Below the pieces are notes generated by a model, which was given only the letters and a program-made list of their open reading frames with translations, ran no database searches and was not told where the DNA came from. From positions 1,337,315-1,401,314 of the forward strand of contig NZ_JBCNJT010000001.1 of assembly GCF_039596395.1 (NCBI RefSeq): a DNA stretch of 64,000 bases, in the 5' to 3' direction. Shown piece after piece: positions 24,453 through 34,203 of the stretch. The stretch is from Fluviicola sp. (GTDB taxonomy: Bacteria; Bacteroidota; Bacteroidia; Flavobacteriales_D; Crocinitomicaceae). The number at the start of each line of letters is the position of its first letter. The stretch's first letter is position 1. A program made the position numbers and the translations under genes.

Positions 24453-26921
24453 TTACTTCACCACAACCCGCATTACTTCCGTTTTCTTTGAATTATTGAT
24501 CCGCAATACATAAACTCCCGGTTTCTCTTTCAGGTGAAAAGAAATCACACCATCGTCCGTTTCTTTTGTTTCCAGCACTTTTCCATGCAGATCGGATAAT
24601 TCCAGACTGTTTATCCCGCTAAGGCCAATGACCTGGAAACTACCGTCATTCGGATTGGGAACAATTTGAATGGAATAACCGGATCTTTTACTGGAAATAA
24701 CAGAAGAATAACGACTACTCCCGTTCAGATCAACCATTTTCAACCGGTAATAAGACGTTTCCGGCAAAGGATCGGTATCTGTAAACTGGTAGAATTGTCT
24801 GTGATCACTGTTTCCTTTCGCATCCGCCATTCCGATAGCTGTAAAATCACTTCCTCCCTGAGAGCGTTCAACGATGAAATAATCACTATTCTCTTCACTT
24901 TCTGTTTCCCACAATATAAGCGAAACCGTTTCGGAGTTTTCCACCCTGAAATTGGTCAAACCTACAGGTAGTGGTGTCGAAATACAATTGTCAATATCCG
25001 ATTGTGAAACCGTCACACAAACCGTTCTTACGCAATCCAGGCATTGAGCCGGACTAGTTGGTGTTTGCCCGGTCAGGAAATAATCCCCGGCAATTACAAT
25101 CGGATTGGTTCCCGCAGAACCTGCGGTGATGGTTTCCGAAAAACCACCCGGACCGCTAACTGAAATGGCCGCAGAACCGGTAAAACTACTTGCAGAACAA
25201 TAGGCGACATCTGCCGTAAAAACAAGGTCATTCCCACTGCAAACCGTGTAATTCGGAGCTCCCGTTACCATCGTAGGAACAGCAATAGGAGCAAAGGTAG
25301 GTCCGTTGAAGTAATGACTGCAGCTGGTTGCTCCGTAATACGACCAGGCTTGCCCGAGACTATTGGTTGCCAGTCCGTAAAATCCGCGGCCGAATTGAGT
25401 CGGCAAGGAATTGGATAAGAATAAATAACCGTTGCATCCTGAATTCAGGTCACTCGTTCCGCCACAACTTACAAAACGTGATCCGCTGTATCGCCAGCCA
25501 ATAGCAGCAGTTTTCCCGGATGCAGTTACTTTTGTGAGCCCGAACGATTGCGGGGTCGTCCCCTTGTAATAATTCACGTTAATCCCGGAAGTAGGAGCTT
25601 CCCAGTCTGTAATGCATTCGTAAACAGCCGTGTAAAAGTTGTTATTACTTTGCCAGTCAATGCACTGCTGATCGCCGCCTTCCGCGTTGCACAAATCGTA
25701 ATTCGTGGCAAAAGCAGAACCGGATAAGTTCTGGCTTGAGAATGCTGAAGTTTGTGAAGTCAGGATTTCAACACCTCTTTCAGCCTGGTTCACACTGCGT
25801 TTAACGGTTGAAAAAGCGGTAGTTTGCGTGGTTGCAGAGTTTGATCCGACTCCATCATCGTTATCGTCCATTCCATAACCGCACATGTTGGCAAAGGAAA
25901 TCCCGCAAGGAATCATTTCGTCACCGGAAGTAATTACCGGGTAATCGATCGCCAGATAACGTCCCGGGTTGGTTGTTGTAATTCCGGATGTACAGCTTGC
26001 TGTTTGGGAGTAACGGATCCGGAATTTAAAATTGGCGGTAAAATAAGCACTGCTGACCATGATTCCAGAAGCAGCTGTTGTTCCGGTAGCTGCCGTGTAG
26101 TAATTCCCCGGAGAAGTCGTTGACTTAAAAACCGTCAAACAAACCCTTGACCAGGCGCTTTCTGTCAGCCACTTGGTATTGGTGGAATTGTTGATACACA
26201 TATCGGTATTGGACGAACTGATATCCATCTGAAGGATTTGCGTCCAGCTGGTGCCGCCATTGGCTGAAAAATCCAGGTAAGCAACGTTTCCGACACAGGA
26301 TCCCCAGGAATTGCTTTGTCCGCAGGAAGTTTCAGAAGGAAAAAGCCAGAATTGCACTTTAAACCCTTCTACTCCCGACATGTCAAAGGTGGGAGAAACC
26401 AATGTAGGACTACTTTGTCCGCGGAGAACAGCATAACTGAGGTTTTGATTGGTATTTGTTCTTCCGTCGAAATTAGCACCCAGTTTCCCGTTAGCTCCGC
26501 CAGAACCGACAGCCACGCTATTCGCCAGGTTCCCGATACAAAATCCATTCGTTGAAGTACAGCTTCCGCTACAGTTTGGCTGAATCAATCCGGCTTTTGC
26601 TCCGTAAGCATCTGCTGCCGGAAGTGCGCCCGCAGTTGTAGCTGAAGGAGCTCCTGCAAATGTCCACCCGCTTGGGAGTCCTGCTGTTGACCAGGTTGTT
26701 GTTCCCGTAAAATCGAATGCCTGGCGTATTCCTGCCGCTGATTCAAAAGAACCAGGTTGTGCACAAGGACTCGTACAGCTTGCACTGTGTGATACATCTG
26801 AAGGACAATTGGAGTTGGTTTCTCCGGCATCCACAACACCGTTTCCACAGGTTGGACATTGGGCATTTAAGAAAGAAGAAGGCAGGAGCACCAACAATAG
26901 CAGGGTAAGAGTAGTATTCAT
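24453..26921 (-). CDS. Secreted T9SS type A cargo protein, large repetitive extracellular protein
   Basis: 822 residues, with a signal peptide (LLLVLLPSSFLNAQ). The N-terminus has a Cys-rich, EF-hand-like CGNGVVDAGETNSNCP segment. The central 600 residues are Ser/Thr/Gly/Asn-rich beta sequence with many Cys and no enzyme motif, including two jelly-roll-like stretches (about 130-330). The C-terminal 85 residues are a type IX sorting domain: a linker LPVGLTNFRV, fibronectin-like repeats, and the PNPNDGSFQV...GVYVLRI...EVMRVVVK end. It should be exported through the outer membrane and anchored or released. It is divergent from the next gene across 127 bp. Confidence 0.85.
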   Translation of the reverse strand: MNTTLTLLLLVLLPSSFLNAQCPTCGNGVVDAGETNSNCPSDVSHSASCTSPCAQPGSFESAAGIRQAFDFTGTTTWSTAGLPSGWTFAGAPSATTAGALPAADAYGAKAGLIQPNCSGSCTSTNGFCIGNLANSVAVGSGGANGKLGANFDGRTNTNQNLSYAVLRGQSSPTLVSPTFDMSGVEGFKVQFWLFPSETSCGQSNSWGSCVGNVAYLDFSANGGTSWTQILQMDISSSNTDMCINNSTNTKWLTESAWSRVCLTVFKSTTSPGNYYTAATGTTAASGIMVSSAYFTANFKFRIRYSQTASCTSGITTTNPGRYLAIDYPVITSGDEMIPCGISFANMCGYGMDDNDDGVGSNSATTQTTAFSTVKRSVNQAERGVEILTSQTSAFSSQNLSGSAFATNYDLCNAEGGDQQCIDWQSNNNFYTAVYECITDWEAPTSGINVNYYKGTTPQSFGLTKVTASGKTAAIGWRYSGSRFVSCGGTSDLNSGCNGYLFLSNSLPTQFGRGFYGLATNSLGQAWSYYGATSCSHYFNGPTFAPIAVPTMVTGAPNYTVCSGNDLVFTADVAYCSASSFTGSAAISVSGPGGFSETITAGSAGTNPIVIAGDYFLTGQTPTSPAQCLDCVRTVCVTVSQSDIDNCISTPLPVGLTNFRVENSETVSLILWETESEENSDYFIVERSQGGSDFTAIGMADAKGNSDHRQFYQFTDTDPLPETSYYRLKMVDLNGSSRYSSVISSKRSGYSIQIVPNPNDGSFQVIGLSGINSLELSDLHGKVLETKETDDGVISFHLKEKPGVYVLRINNSKKTEVMRVVVK

Positions 26922-27048
26922 AGGAAAATGTAGCGTTGGTCTAAGATACTGAATAATAGCATAAGCACTCTAAAAAGCATAAGATATTTTCAGGTCAGCA
27001 AACTTTTTCCGGGAAAAGCGCGTTCTATTTCTAAACGCTGCCTTTTCT

Positions 27049-29568
27049 ATGAAGTCTTGGTCTCTTTTACTGGTAATGAGTTTGAGTTGTTTACTCAATC
27101 AGTTCTATGCACAGATATCTGGAGTAATCAATCAATACACGCCCGTAACAGCCATTTCCTGCAACCAGGTTGATGTACTGGATGCTTCTTTTCTTTCGGT
27201 GGGAGATCGTGTATTGATCATTCAGATGAAAGGAGCTACAATTAATACCACCAATAGCGCCAATTTCGGTACGATAACCAATTACAATGATTGCGGAAAT
27301 TATGAATTTGCCAATGTCACAGCGATTAACGGAACCAGCGTTACACTTCAATACCAACTGCTGAAAACCTATACCATCGCAGGCCTTGTACAGCTTATCC
27401 GGGTTCCTCAATACACGAATACAACCGTTGTAAATACGCTTACTGCACAAGATTGGGATGGAAGTACGGGAGGCGTTCTTGTGATGGAAGTTTCCGGGAC
27501 CTTAACTTTAAATGCTCCGATTTCTGTCAACGGAAAAGGGTTCAGGGGTTCGTTTTCTTCCTCAAATCCCGATGGCGGATGCGGAAATTACCAGGATTAC
27601 TTTTATCCTGTTTCATCCGGATTCGGAGCATTGAAAGGTGAAGGAATTGCTGTAGTAACGAATGCCATGAACGGAGGGCGCGGAGCTCTTGGAAATGGTG
27701 GCGGCGGTGGAAATAAACACAACACCGGTGGCGGTGGCGGTTCCAATGGAACAAGAGGCGGTCGTGGCGGAGATCAGGCAGCTTTTTGCGGGCAACAACC
27801 CATTGGCGGAGAAGGTGGAATGGCATTGAATTACAGCACGGGCCGGCTTTTCATGGGAGGCGGTGGTGGTTCCCCGGATTTCAATGATGGAGTGGGAAGT
27901 TCCGGTGCAAACGGTGGTGGCATTGTCATTATACGTGCGGCAACGCTGCAATCCAATAACACGTTTATCGAATCCTGTGGAGGAAATGTGGTTACAACTT
28001 CCAACAGTATCGGTGATGGTGCCGGAGGTGGCGGGGCAGGTGGTGCCATAGCTTTGGACGTGACTACCTTTAGCGGGAATGTGATTTTAAGAGTAGATGG
28101 CGGTGACGGAGGAAACATACAAACAACTTATCCTTCTTGTTTCGGTCCCGGAGGTGGCGGCGGAACGGGTATGATCCAGCATTCGGGAAGTGTGCTGCCG
28201 GCAGCAAATGTAACAACCTCTTTTGTGCCGGGAGATCCCGGAATCAATGTATCCAATTCCAGTTGTGCTCAACAATCCTACGGCGCCTCTCCTGGTGAAT
28301 GGGGCCCGCTTTATTCATTCAATCTTCCTTTTCCGGAAGGCAATATATTGCCCGGGACATTCGATATGGGACCTGACATTGAAGTGTGTGAGCAAAGCCT
28401 GATTCTCACCACAAACGTAATGGCCGATTCTTATTTATGGTCTACAGGAGAAACAACAGGTTATGCACACGCTACTGTTTCCGGACAATATTGGCTTTCT
28501 GTACAAATTAGTGCTACCGGCTGTTGGTTGACAGATACTATTTCAGTGAATTTAAATAGTTTGGATGTAGATGCGGGACCGGATCAAACGATTTGTATGG
28601 GGGAAAATGTGACGCTGCACGCCTCTTCGTTAAGCAGCAATTCCACTTTGACCTGGAATAACGGAATTATAAATGATCAGCCTTTTACACCTCAGGCAAC
28701 GACTATTTATACAGTTGTCGCAACTAGCTCAAATGGAAATTGTACGGCTACAGACAGCGTGCTGGTTACCGTAAATCCTTTGCCGCCTGTTACGGTAATT
28801 CCTTCCGTAACTTCCGGTTGTGTACCTGTTACCGTTTCATTCACTCATGCAAACACGAATTGTGCTTCTGCAAACTGGGCTTTTTCGGATGGAACAATAG
28901 TTTCGGGTTGCGGGAATCAGTTAGTGACATTTGATACCCCCGGCTGCTATGACCTGACCCTGGAAGTAACTTCCAATGAAGGATGCATCGATTCTGCTGA
29001 TTTCACTTCAATTGTCTGCGTTTCAGCTTCTCCGACGGCTTCATTTTCACCGGTGCCATCCATGCTGGATGCAGAAAACCCTACAACAACGATGGTTAAT
29101 AATTCTGTCGGAGGAGATTTCTACGAGTGGAATTTCGGGGACAATACGGTGCACTCAACTCTTTTTGAACCGGCACACAGTTATTCTCCCGCTACGTTTG
29201 GTTCCTATTCAATCAGTTTAACCGTTACCAATGAAGACGGCTGCAGTGATACTGCCTATGGAATAGTCTACATGGAGGGTGGAAGTGTTTATTACGTTCC
29301 GAATACCTTCACACCGGACGGAAACGAATTCAACCAGGTTTTCCGGCCTGTTTTTGAATCGGGAATTGATCCGTCGGAATACAATCTGAAAGTATTTAAC
29401 CGTTGGGGAGAACTTATTTTCGAATCAAATGATCCGGCGACAGGGTGGGATGGAACCTATCATGATCAATTGGCCCAGGAAGGTGTTTATACCTGGAGAA
29501 TTAAATTCGGGTCGATGTGGACCAGCGAGCGCGAAGTGGTACACGGTCATGTGAATCTGCTTAAATAA
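27049..29568 (+). CDS. Large surface protein with Gly-rich domain, PKD domain and CHU_C sorting domain (T9SS type B)
   Basis: 839 residues with a signal peptide (MSLSCLLNQFYAQ). Residues 30-440 are beta-helix-like and Gly-rich (several GGGGG runs near 210-290 and 325-370). A two-strand repeat follows: EVCEQSLILT...VSGQYWLSV and QTICMGENVTLH...TVVATSSNGNC, resembling Ig-like repeats. Then come PKD-type segments (VTFDTPGCYDLTLEV; FYEWNFGDN with SYSISLTVTNEDGC). The C-terminal 90 residues are the gliding-motility-associated CHU_C domain: YVPNTFTPDGNEFNQVF, FNRWGELIFES, WDGTYHDQ, GVYTWRIKF. Such domains direct type B T9SS export. Function: adhesin or structural, inferred. Confidence 0.88.
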   Translation: MKSWSLLLVMSLSCLLNQFYAQISGVINQYTPVTAISCNQVDVLDASFLSVGDRVLIIQMKGATINTTNSANFGTITNYNDCGNYEFANVTAINGTSVTLQYQLLKTYTIAGLVQLIRVPQYTNTTVVNTLTAQDWDGSTGGVLVMEVSGTLTLNAPISVNGKGFRGSFSSSNPDGGCGNYQDYFYPVSSGFGALKGEGIAVVTNAMNGGRGALGNGGGGGNKHNTGGGGGSNGTRGGRGGDQAAFCGQQPIGGEGGMALNYSTGRLFMGGGGGSPDFNDGVGSSGANGGGIVIIRAATLQSNNTFIESCGGNVVTTSNSIGDGAGGGGAGGAIALDVTTFSGNVILRVDGGDGGNIQTTYPSCFGPGGGGGTGMIQHSGSVLPAANVTTSFVPGDPGINVSNSSCAQQSYGASPGEWGPLYSFNLPFPEGNILPGTFDMGPDIEVCEQSLILTTNVMADSYLWSTGETTGYAHATVSGQYWLSVQISATGCWLTDTISVNLNSLDVDAGPDQTICMGENVTLHASSLSSNSTLTWNNGIINDQPFTPQATTIYTVVATSSNGNCTATDSVLVTVNPLPPVTVIPSVTSGCVPVTVSFTHANTNCASANWAFSDGTIVSGCGNQLVTFDTPGCYDLTLEVTSNEGCIDSADFTSIVCVSASPTASFSPVPSMLDAENPTTTMVNNSVGGDFYEWNFGDNTVHSTLFEPAHSYSPATFGSYSISLTVTNEDGCSDTAYGIVYMEGGSVYYVPNTFTPDGNEFNQVFRPVFESGIDPSEYNLKVFNRWGELIFESNDPATGWDGTYHDQLAQEGVYTWRIKFGSMWTSEREVVHGHVNLLK

Positions 29569-29570
29569 AC

Positions 29571-29769
29571 CACATAGGTACATAGAACACAGAGCTTTTG
29601 TTTTGATTAATGCTATTCAAGCTGGCAATTTGTCGTTTCGCTCCGCTCTCATTTTCTTTTAACCACATAGGTTATTTCACACAAACGAGCGCAGGTGAAC
29701 GCGGAAGGTTTTTCTTTTGTTGGTTAAAAAAAGAACTCTATAATCCCCGGTGTTCTTTGTACCTATGTG
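29571..29769. repeat. Intergenic repeat element with 20-bp imperfect inverted ends
   Basis: CACATAGGTACATAGAACAC (29571-29590) and the reverse complement of GTGTTCTTTGTACCTATGTG (29750-29769) match at 19 of 20 bases. Between them lies a further CACATAGG (29664-29671) preceded by TTTGTCGTTTCGCTCCGCTC, which is related to the tandem repeat at 54311-54546. This accounts for almost all of the 238-bp gap, in which no gene is seen. Confidence 0.6.
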
Positions 29770-29806
29770 ACAAAAAAAGACCGGTATCTCTACCAGTCTT
29801 CTATTA

Positions 29807-31333
29807 TCAATGAGCTTCTTCTTCCGGGTCAGGAGGGAAGATCTTCTCAGGATTCTTAATGTTTTGCATGCGGTCAATGAAATCTTCCAATTGGGAGATC
29901 GTCAATTGTTTCGCGATGATTTTTTTGTCTTTATCCAGCACAAAGATTCGCGGCGTTGCATAAATATCGTAAGTGTCGTGGTAATTCAATGCTTCTAGTG
30001 TGGTATACTTCGGAACAAATTGTCTTGGGTCGGCCGTAGCATCTTCAAACAATTTCTTCGTCAAACCAACATTGATAAACTCCAGTTTGTTGTCACGGAT
30101 GAATTTTTTCCACTTTTCGAAATCATCTCCCGTTGCTTTTCCAACCGCAAAGATTTCTACGTTGCGTGCTTTGAATTTTTTCTCGTACAAAGTCTGAAGT
30201 TTCGGAGTTGTTTTCTTACAATGCCCGCATTCCGGATCCCAGAAGTAAAGAATGGTGTAATCACTTTTCAGACTGTAAAAATCTTTCCATTTCGTATCTG
30301 TTGTGTCACGTAAACTGATATTCGGAGGGCGAACACCCTGAACCAGGTTCATTTTAACTTTGTTCTCCTCGCACAATTCTTTCAGCTTGTCTTTTTTGTC
30401 ATTCATCCAGAAAGCCACTGAATTTCCTTCCGAATCAAACTGGCAGTAATAGCGGTTAACCATGTAGACATACACTTTGTCCATTCCCATGATGTTTGAC
30501 TTCGCAAATGTATTGGTGACGTAGTCTACCGAATACTTGAACATTTCCGATTTCTTGTCCATTTGATCAATGAAAGGGAAGGCGAAAGCCAAAACCGTAT
30601 CCGGGTGCTGGATCAGCATGTTTTTCCCAAAGAAATATTCTACTTTCGAACCAAAAACAGGTGTGTTTACTAGGCGGTCATCTTTCAGGTCGATGTTGTC
30701 CCAGTAATGCTTGCGGTAATATTCGTACCGGAAGTTTTCATTGATTACTTTCCCGTTTGCATCTTTCGGAGCTTCAGGAACCACCACGTCCATAGACATT
30801 TTGATGATTTTAGCAACCAGTTTTGTCGGGTTGTTTTTCTGAAGATCGGTTTGATAAGCAGCAACCAGTTTGGAAACCGAGTCCATTTTCTCGCCCAAAC
30901 GTTTGTATTGAGGATCGCCTTCTTTGTGTTTTTTGCGTTCTTCGGCAAAACCGTTAGCTACTTTGCGCTGGTCCTGCAAATAGTTGATGTAAGCAACGAA
31001 TACTTTGTTTTCTTCGGATTTCTTCACTTTCATGTTGGAAACGAAATCAGGACCTTTTGTCTCGATGTTGATTTCCTCGTTGTTGTAAATAACCTCGAAG
31101 TATTTTTGTCCGGGCATCAATAATGCAACGATACCTGGTTTCAAATCTTTTTTTGCGGTGAATTCAACAACTCCGCCTTTCATTTGGGCCGTGTCTGCGT
31201 AAAACAGTTTAGAGCCGTAATATTTCGTCAGGAAAACGGTGGTGTCTTTCGCTCCTTCTACTTTGAAGCGCAGTTTCTGACTGAATCCAACCGTTGATAC
31301 AAGCAACAGGGCAATTACTAAAAGTTGTTTCAT
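29807..31333 (-). CDS. TlpA-like thioredoxin-fold protein with DUF5106-type domain
   Basis: 508 residues read from ATG 31333 (MKQLLVIALLLVS), with a signal peptide ending near STVGFSQ. Order: an N-terminal beta domain (about 20-115, DUF4369-like), a helical region with many charged residues (115-230), a DUF5106-type segment (230-330), and a C-terminal thioredoxin domain with ILYFWDPECGHCKKTTP, active site Cys-Gly-His-Cys. The domain order matches a Bacteroidota family of extracytoplasmic TlpA/peroxiredoxin-like proteins. Role: periplasmic thiol redox, from family knowledge; substrate unknown. The 64-bp gap before the ABC genes contains no clear terminator. Confidence 0.85.
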   Translation of the reverse strand: MKQLLVIALLLVSTVGFSQKLRFKVEGAKDTTVFLTKYYGSKLFYADTAQMKGGVVEFTAKKDLKPGIVALLMPGQKYFEVIYNNEEINIETKGPDFVSNMKVKKSEENKVFVAYINYLQDQRKVANGFAEERKKHKEGDPQYKRLGEKMDSVSKLVAAYQTDLQKNNPTKLVAKIIKMSMDVVVPEAPKDANGKVINENFRYEYYRKHYWDNIDLKDDRLVNTPVFGSKVEYFFGKNMLIQHPDTVLAFAFPFIDQMDKKSEMFKYSVDYVTNTFAKSNIMGMDKVYVYMVNRYYCQFDSEGNSVAFWMNDKKDKLKELCEENKVKMNLVQGVRPPNISLRDTTDTKWKDFYSLKSDYTILYFWDPECGHCKKTTPKLQTLYEKKFKARNVEIFAVGKATGDDFEKWKKFIRDNKLEFINVGLTKKLFEDATADPRQFVPKYTTLEALNYHDTYDIYATPRIFVLDKDKKIIAKQLTISQLEDFIDRMQNIKNPEKIFPPDPEEEAH

Positions 31334-31397
31334 GTTTGAAGGTTTATTTTTAATCATGACGTAGCAAAATTAATAAAGTCATTCGTTTAACAGAAAA

Positions 31398-32579
31398 TTA
31401 ACCATTGTTCTGTTCGTAAATTCCCTTGCGGGCGCTCAGGTAAGAAGCCAGTGCGAATAAGGAATAAGCAAAAACCAATGCCAGAATGCTTAAAACGCTT
31501 AGTCGTGTATCGATATACAATCCTCCCGACTCAAATACCGCATCTAAAATTAGTTTAAATCCGATAAAAGCCGCCATGCTGAGGATCGCAATTATTCCAA
31601 AAACTTTGGAGAAATAGACGAAGAAATTCTTAACCAAGGTGTTAGGATGGTGTCCCAGGCGCATTAAAGTCCGTACTTCGTATAAATTCTTACTTAATAG
31701 TAGTTGCAGGTACTGAATTAAAACCAATCCGGAAAGGAATACGGCAATGATCGAGATTCCCAATACAACGAGAATCAATGTTCCCACCATACTTTTCAGG
31801 CGGCCAACTACAACCTGCGCGTTTTTGGATTCCAGGTGTTTTTCTTCCAGCATTTGTTCCACCAGGCCGAATTCATTCTCTTTCCCGGAAATCATGATCT
31901 GGGTGATTTTTTGTTCTGCGTCGGGTGCGAAACGGTTGTTTGCCCAATTCATAAAGTTTTGTGGAACAAGCACGGAAGGAACTTCATTCGTGAAACCGAT
32001 AATGCGGCACGAAATGTATTCTTTCATGGTGTCGTTTTTCAGGGCAAACTTGAACTTGATGTCCATAGCGAGTTCGTCACTGATCTGAGGCATTCCCTTG
32101 GAGCTCATAAACATGTTCATCATTACCAGCAAATCGCGCGGCATGAGAATAGGAACGAGTGTGTCGCCTTGTTTCCAGTGAAAATTATTCGATTTGATAT
32201 CCAGGAAATCCGGGTCAACGGTTTGAATGAAAATATCTCCCCTGAATCGCGGAACGGAAGGGTCCGCCGTTTCGATCGTAATGTTGAAGTTATTCGATTC
32301 TACGGGCTGTACATCCAAAATGAATGGTTTCTTTTTCATTTCTTCAATTTCTGCCAGGGAAAAATCGGTTTTAGCAAGATTGAGTGTGTTGAAACTGGAA
32401 ACCTTCTTTTGTACGATTACCGTATTAGGTCCCAGGATTTCTGCTCCTTTCCCGAAATCATTGACCTTGATCAGGTAGTGAATGGAAGTAATGAGAAAAG
32501 TCATTCCCAAAAAAGCCCCGACAACAGCAATAATCAATTGCCGTTTGTCCTGGTATTGAAATAATAGTTTGCGTAACAT
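31398..32579 (-). CDS. ABC transporter permease, FtsX/MacB-like
   Basis: 393 residues: one N-terminal membrane helix (about 14-37), a periplasmic domain (38-265), and three C-terminal helices (270-300, 320-345, 365-385), the FtsX/MacB/LolCE topology. The helix-loop LSKNLYEVRTLMRLGHHPNTLVKNFFVYF is the family segment that faces the ATPase (given here as one description, not a motif). It lies 3 bp downstream of the ATP-binding subunit gene. No membrane-fusion or outer-membrane partner is adjacent. Substrate unknown; candidates are lipoproteins, lipids or hydrophobic compounds. Confidence 0.85.
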   Translation of the reverse strand: MLRKLLFQYQDKRQLIIAVVGAFLGMTFLITSIHYLIKVNDFGKGAEILGPNTVIVQKKVSSFNTLNLAKTDFSLAEIEEMKKKPFILDVQPVESNNFNITIETADPSVPRFRGDIFIQTVDPDFLDIKSNNFHWKQGDTLVPILMPRDLLVMMNMFMSSKGMPQISDELAMDIKFKFALKNDTMKEYISCRIIGFTNEVPSVLVPQNFMNWANNRFAPDAEQKITQIMISGKENEFGLVEQMLEEKHLESKNAQVVVGRLKSMVGTLILVVLGISIIAVFLSGLVLIQYLQLLLSKNLYEVRTLMRLGHHPNTLVKNFFVYFSKVFGIIAILSMAAFIGFKLILDAVFESGGLYIDTRLSVLSILALVFAYSLFALASYLSARKGIYEQNNG

Positions 32580-32582
32580 GGC

Positions 32583-33224
32583 TCAGAGCTTTAATTCGTA
32601 ATCGTAAGAGAACCGGCTGTCGTCATCCAGGGATGTCAGTACAAAACCTGCTTGTTGTCTGGTACATTCAGCATCGATCATGGAAAGACAGCGCAAACTG
32701 TTGCGTTCATCCAAATGGGAGAAAGGTTCGTCCAAAATCAACCAATTGAACGGCTGGCACAAAGAACGGACAATGGCAACACGCTGTTGCTGTCCCATGG
32801 ACAACAAACCACAGGGATCGTTCCATTTGTGATCGATTTCCAGTTCGGCAAGCATGTTTTTGATTTCCTGCTCCGATTTGAAATCGGTTAAGTGGTTTTT
32901 GAGTTGCAGGTTTTCGGCCACCGTCAGTTTATGAAAGAGCTGTAAATCCTGGAATACCGTGGAGATTTTTCGCTGGCGGATTTCAACCCATTCATCCACT
33001 GAAAAGGTTTTAATGTCTCTGCCGTCGTATAAAATCGTTCCGTCGTAATCTTTCCGTATTCCGAATACTGTCATTGAAAAGGTCGATTTCCCTTTCCCGG
33101 AAGAGGCGTTCAGCAGGATCTTTTTGCCGGATTCAAGTTTTGCGCTGTTTCCCCAGATGCTGTCAGTCCCATGGTTAATGGATGCAAGCGGAAAGGGCAT
33201 AACCTGATTAAATTGGATGTTCAT
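32583..33224 (-). CDS. ABC transporter ATP-binding protein (partner of the FtsX-like permease)
   Basis: 213 residues, short for this class. Walker A is LNASSGKGKST, where the usual first Gly of GxSGxGKS is Ala. Q-loop TVFQDLQLF, signature LLSMGQQQRVAIVRS (usual LSGGQ is LSMGQ), Walker B WLILDEPFSHLDE, and a D-loop are all visible. The H-loop His is replaced: the expected switch region is LTSLDDDSRF. These departures may make it slow or regulatory. The N-terminal strands are also shorter than in LolD/MacB. It sits 3 bp upstream of the permease gene. Confidence 0.85.
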   Translation of the reverse strand: MNIQFNQVMPFPLASINHGTDSIWGNSAKLESGKKILLNASSGKGKSTFSMTVFGIRKDYDGTILYDGRDIKTFSVDEWVEIRQRKISTVFQDLQLFHKLTVAENLQLKNHLTDFKSEQEIKNMLAELEIDHKWNDPCGLLSMGQQQRVAIVRSLCQPFNWLILDEPFSHLDERNSLRCLSMIDAECTRQQAGFVLTSLDDDSRFSYDYELKL

Positions 33225-33276
33225 CTTAGCTAGTTTTCGCGATCAATTTCAAATATCATTCCAAGATTACAAAATA

Positions 33277-34182
33277 CTACTTTTGAACGATTTTCAGAAT
33301 CTCATCCCGCATTTCATCGGTTGATTTTGCATCCAGCCAACTGGTGCCGGGATGTTTTTTGAACCAGGTCAGCTGGCGTTTGGCGTAATTCCGTGTGTGT
33401 TGTTTGATCTTTTCGACGCAGGTTTCCAAATCCCACTTTCCATCCAGGTAATCGAAAACTTCCTTATAACCAACGGTTTGCAAAGCGGTGAAGTTGCGGT
33501 ATTCCGATACATTTTTCACTTCTTCGATCAACCCCGATTCGATCATCTGATCTACCCGCCGGTTGATACGTTCGTACAGAACTTCTCTCGGATGATTGAT
33601 CACAAAGCGAATGACTTCAAAAGGACGTTTGGGAAGTTCGTTTTTACGCCAGGTACTGAAAGGAATCCCGGTCAAACGGATCACTTCCAGAGCTCTCAAA
33701 ATGCGCATCGGATTTTGTTGGTCGACCTGCGCATAGAATTCCGGATCTACGGCTTTTAATTCGTCCAGCAAAGCATCCAATCCTTTTTCGAAAAGTTCAT
33801 TTCTCAAAACGTCCTGGATAGCAGCATCGGTTGGAATAGGATCAAGGCCAATGCATAACGCATCGATAAACATTCCCGAACCACCTACCAAAATCAGTTG
33901 TTTGTGAGCAGCTAATTCTCCCCGGATCAATTCCATAGCTTCAGACTCAAACTGCGCTGCACTTACCGGTGTTGAAATGTGGTGTGAATCGATGAAGTAA
34001 TGTGGAATTCCTTCCAATTCTTCCAAAGCAGGTTTGGCGGTCCCGATGGATAATTCCTTGTAAAATTGCCGGGAATCTGCTGAAAGAACGACGGTGTTCA
34101 GGCTTTTTGCCAAAGCCACGGCCAACGAAGTTTTTCCACTGGCTGTCGGACCTTCAATAACGATCAGTTGCTGCATGCGCAA
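33277..34182 (-). CDS. miaA: tRNA dimethylallyltransferase
   Basis: Adds dimethylallyl to N6 of A37 in tRNAs that read UNN codons. 301 residues, the usual size. Visible: P-loop GPTASGKTSL (11-20), SADSRQFYKELSIGTAKP (34-51), the HYFIDSHHIS segment, LVGGSGMFIDALCIGLD (98-114), ALEVIRLTGIPFSTWR (168-183), and the C-terminal TRNYAKRQLTWFKK. It is 21 bp downstream of the mltF-like gene. Confidence 0.97.
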   Translation of the reverse strand: MRMQQLIVIEGPTASGKTSLAVALAKSLNTVVLSADSRQFYKELSIGTAKPALEELEGIPHYFIDSHHISTPVSAAQFESEAMELIRGELAAHKQLILVGGSGMFIDALCIGLDPIPTDAAIQDVLRNELFEKGLDALLDELKAVDPEFYAQVDQQNPMRILRALEVIRLTGIPFSTWRKNELPKRPFEVIRFVINHPREVLYERINRRVDQMIESGLIEEVKNVSEYRNFTALQTVGYKEVFDYLDGKWDLETCVEKIKQHTRNYAKRQLTWFKKHPGTSWLDAKSTDEMRDEILKIVQK

Positions 34183-34203
34183 ATGTACGATTTCTCCCTG
34201 AAA

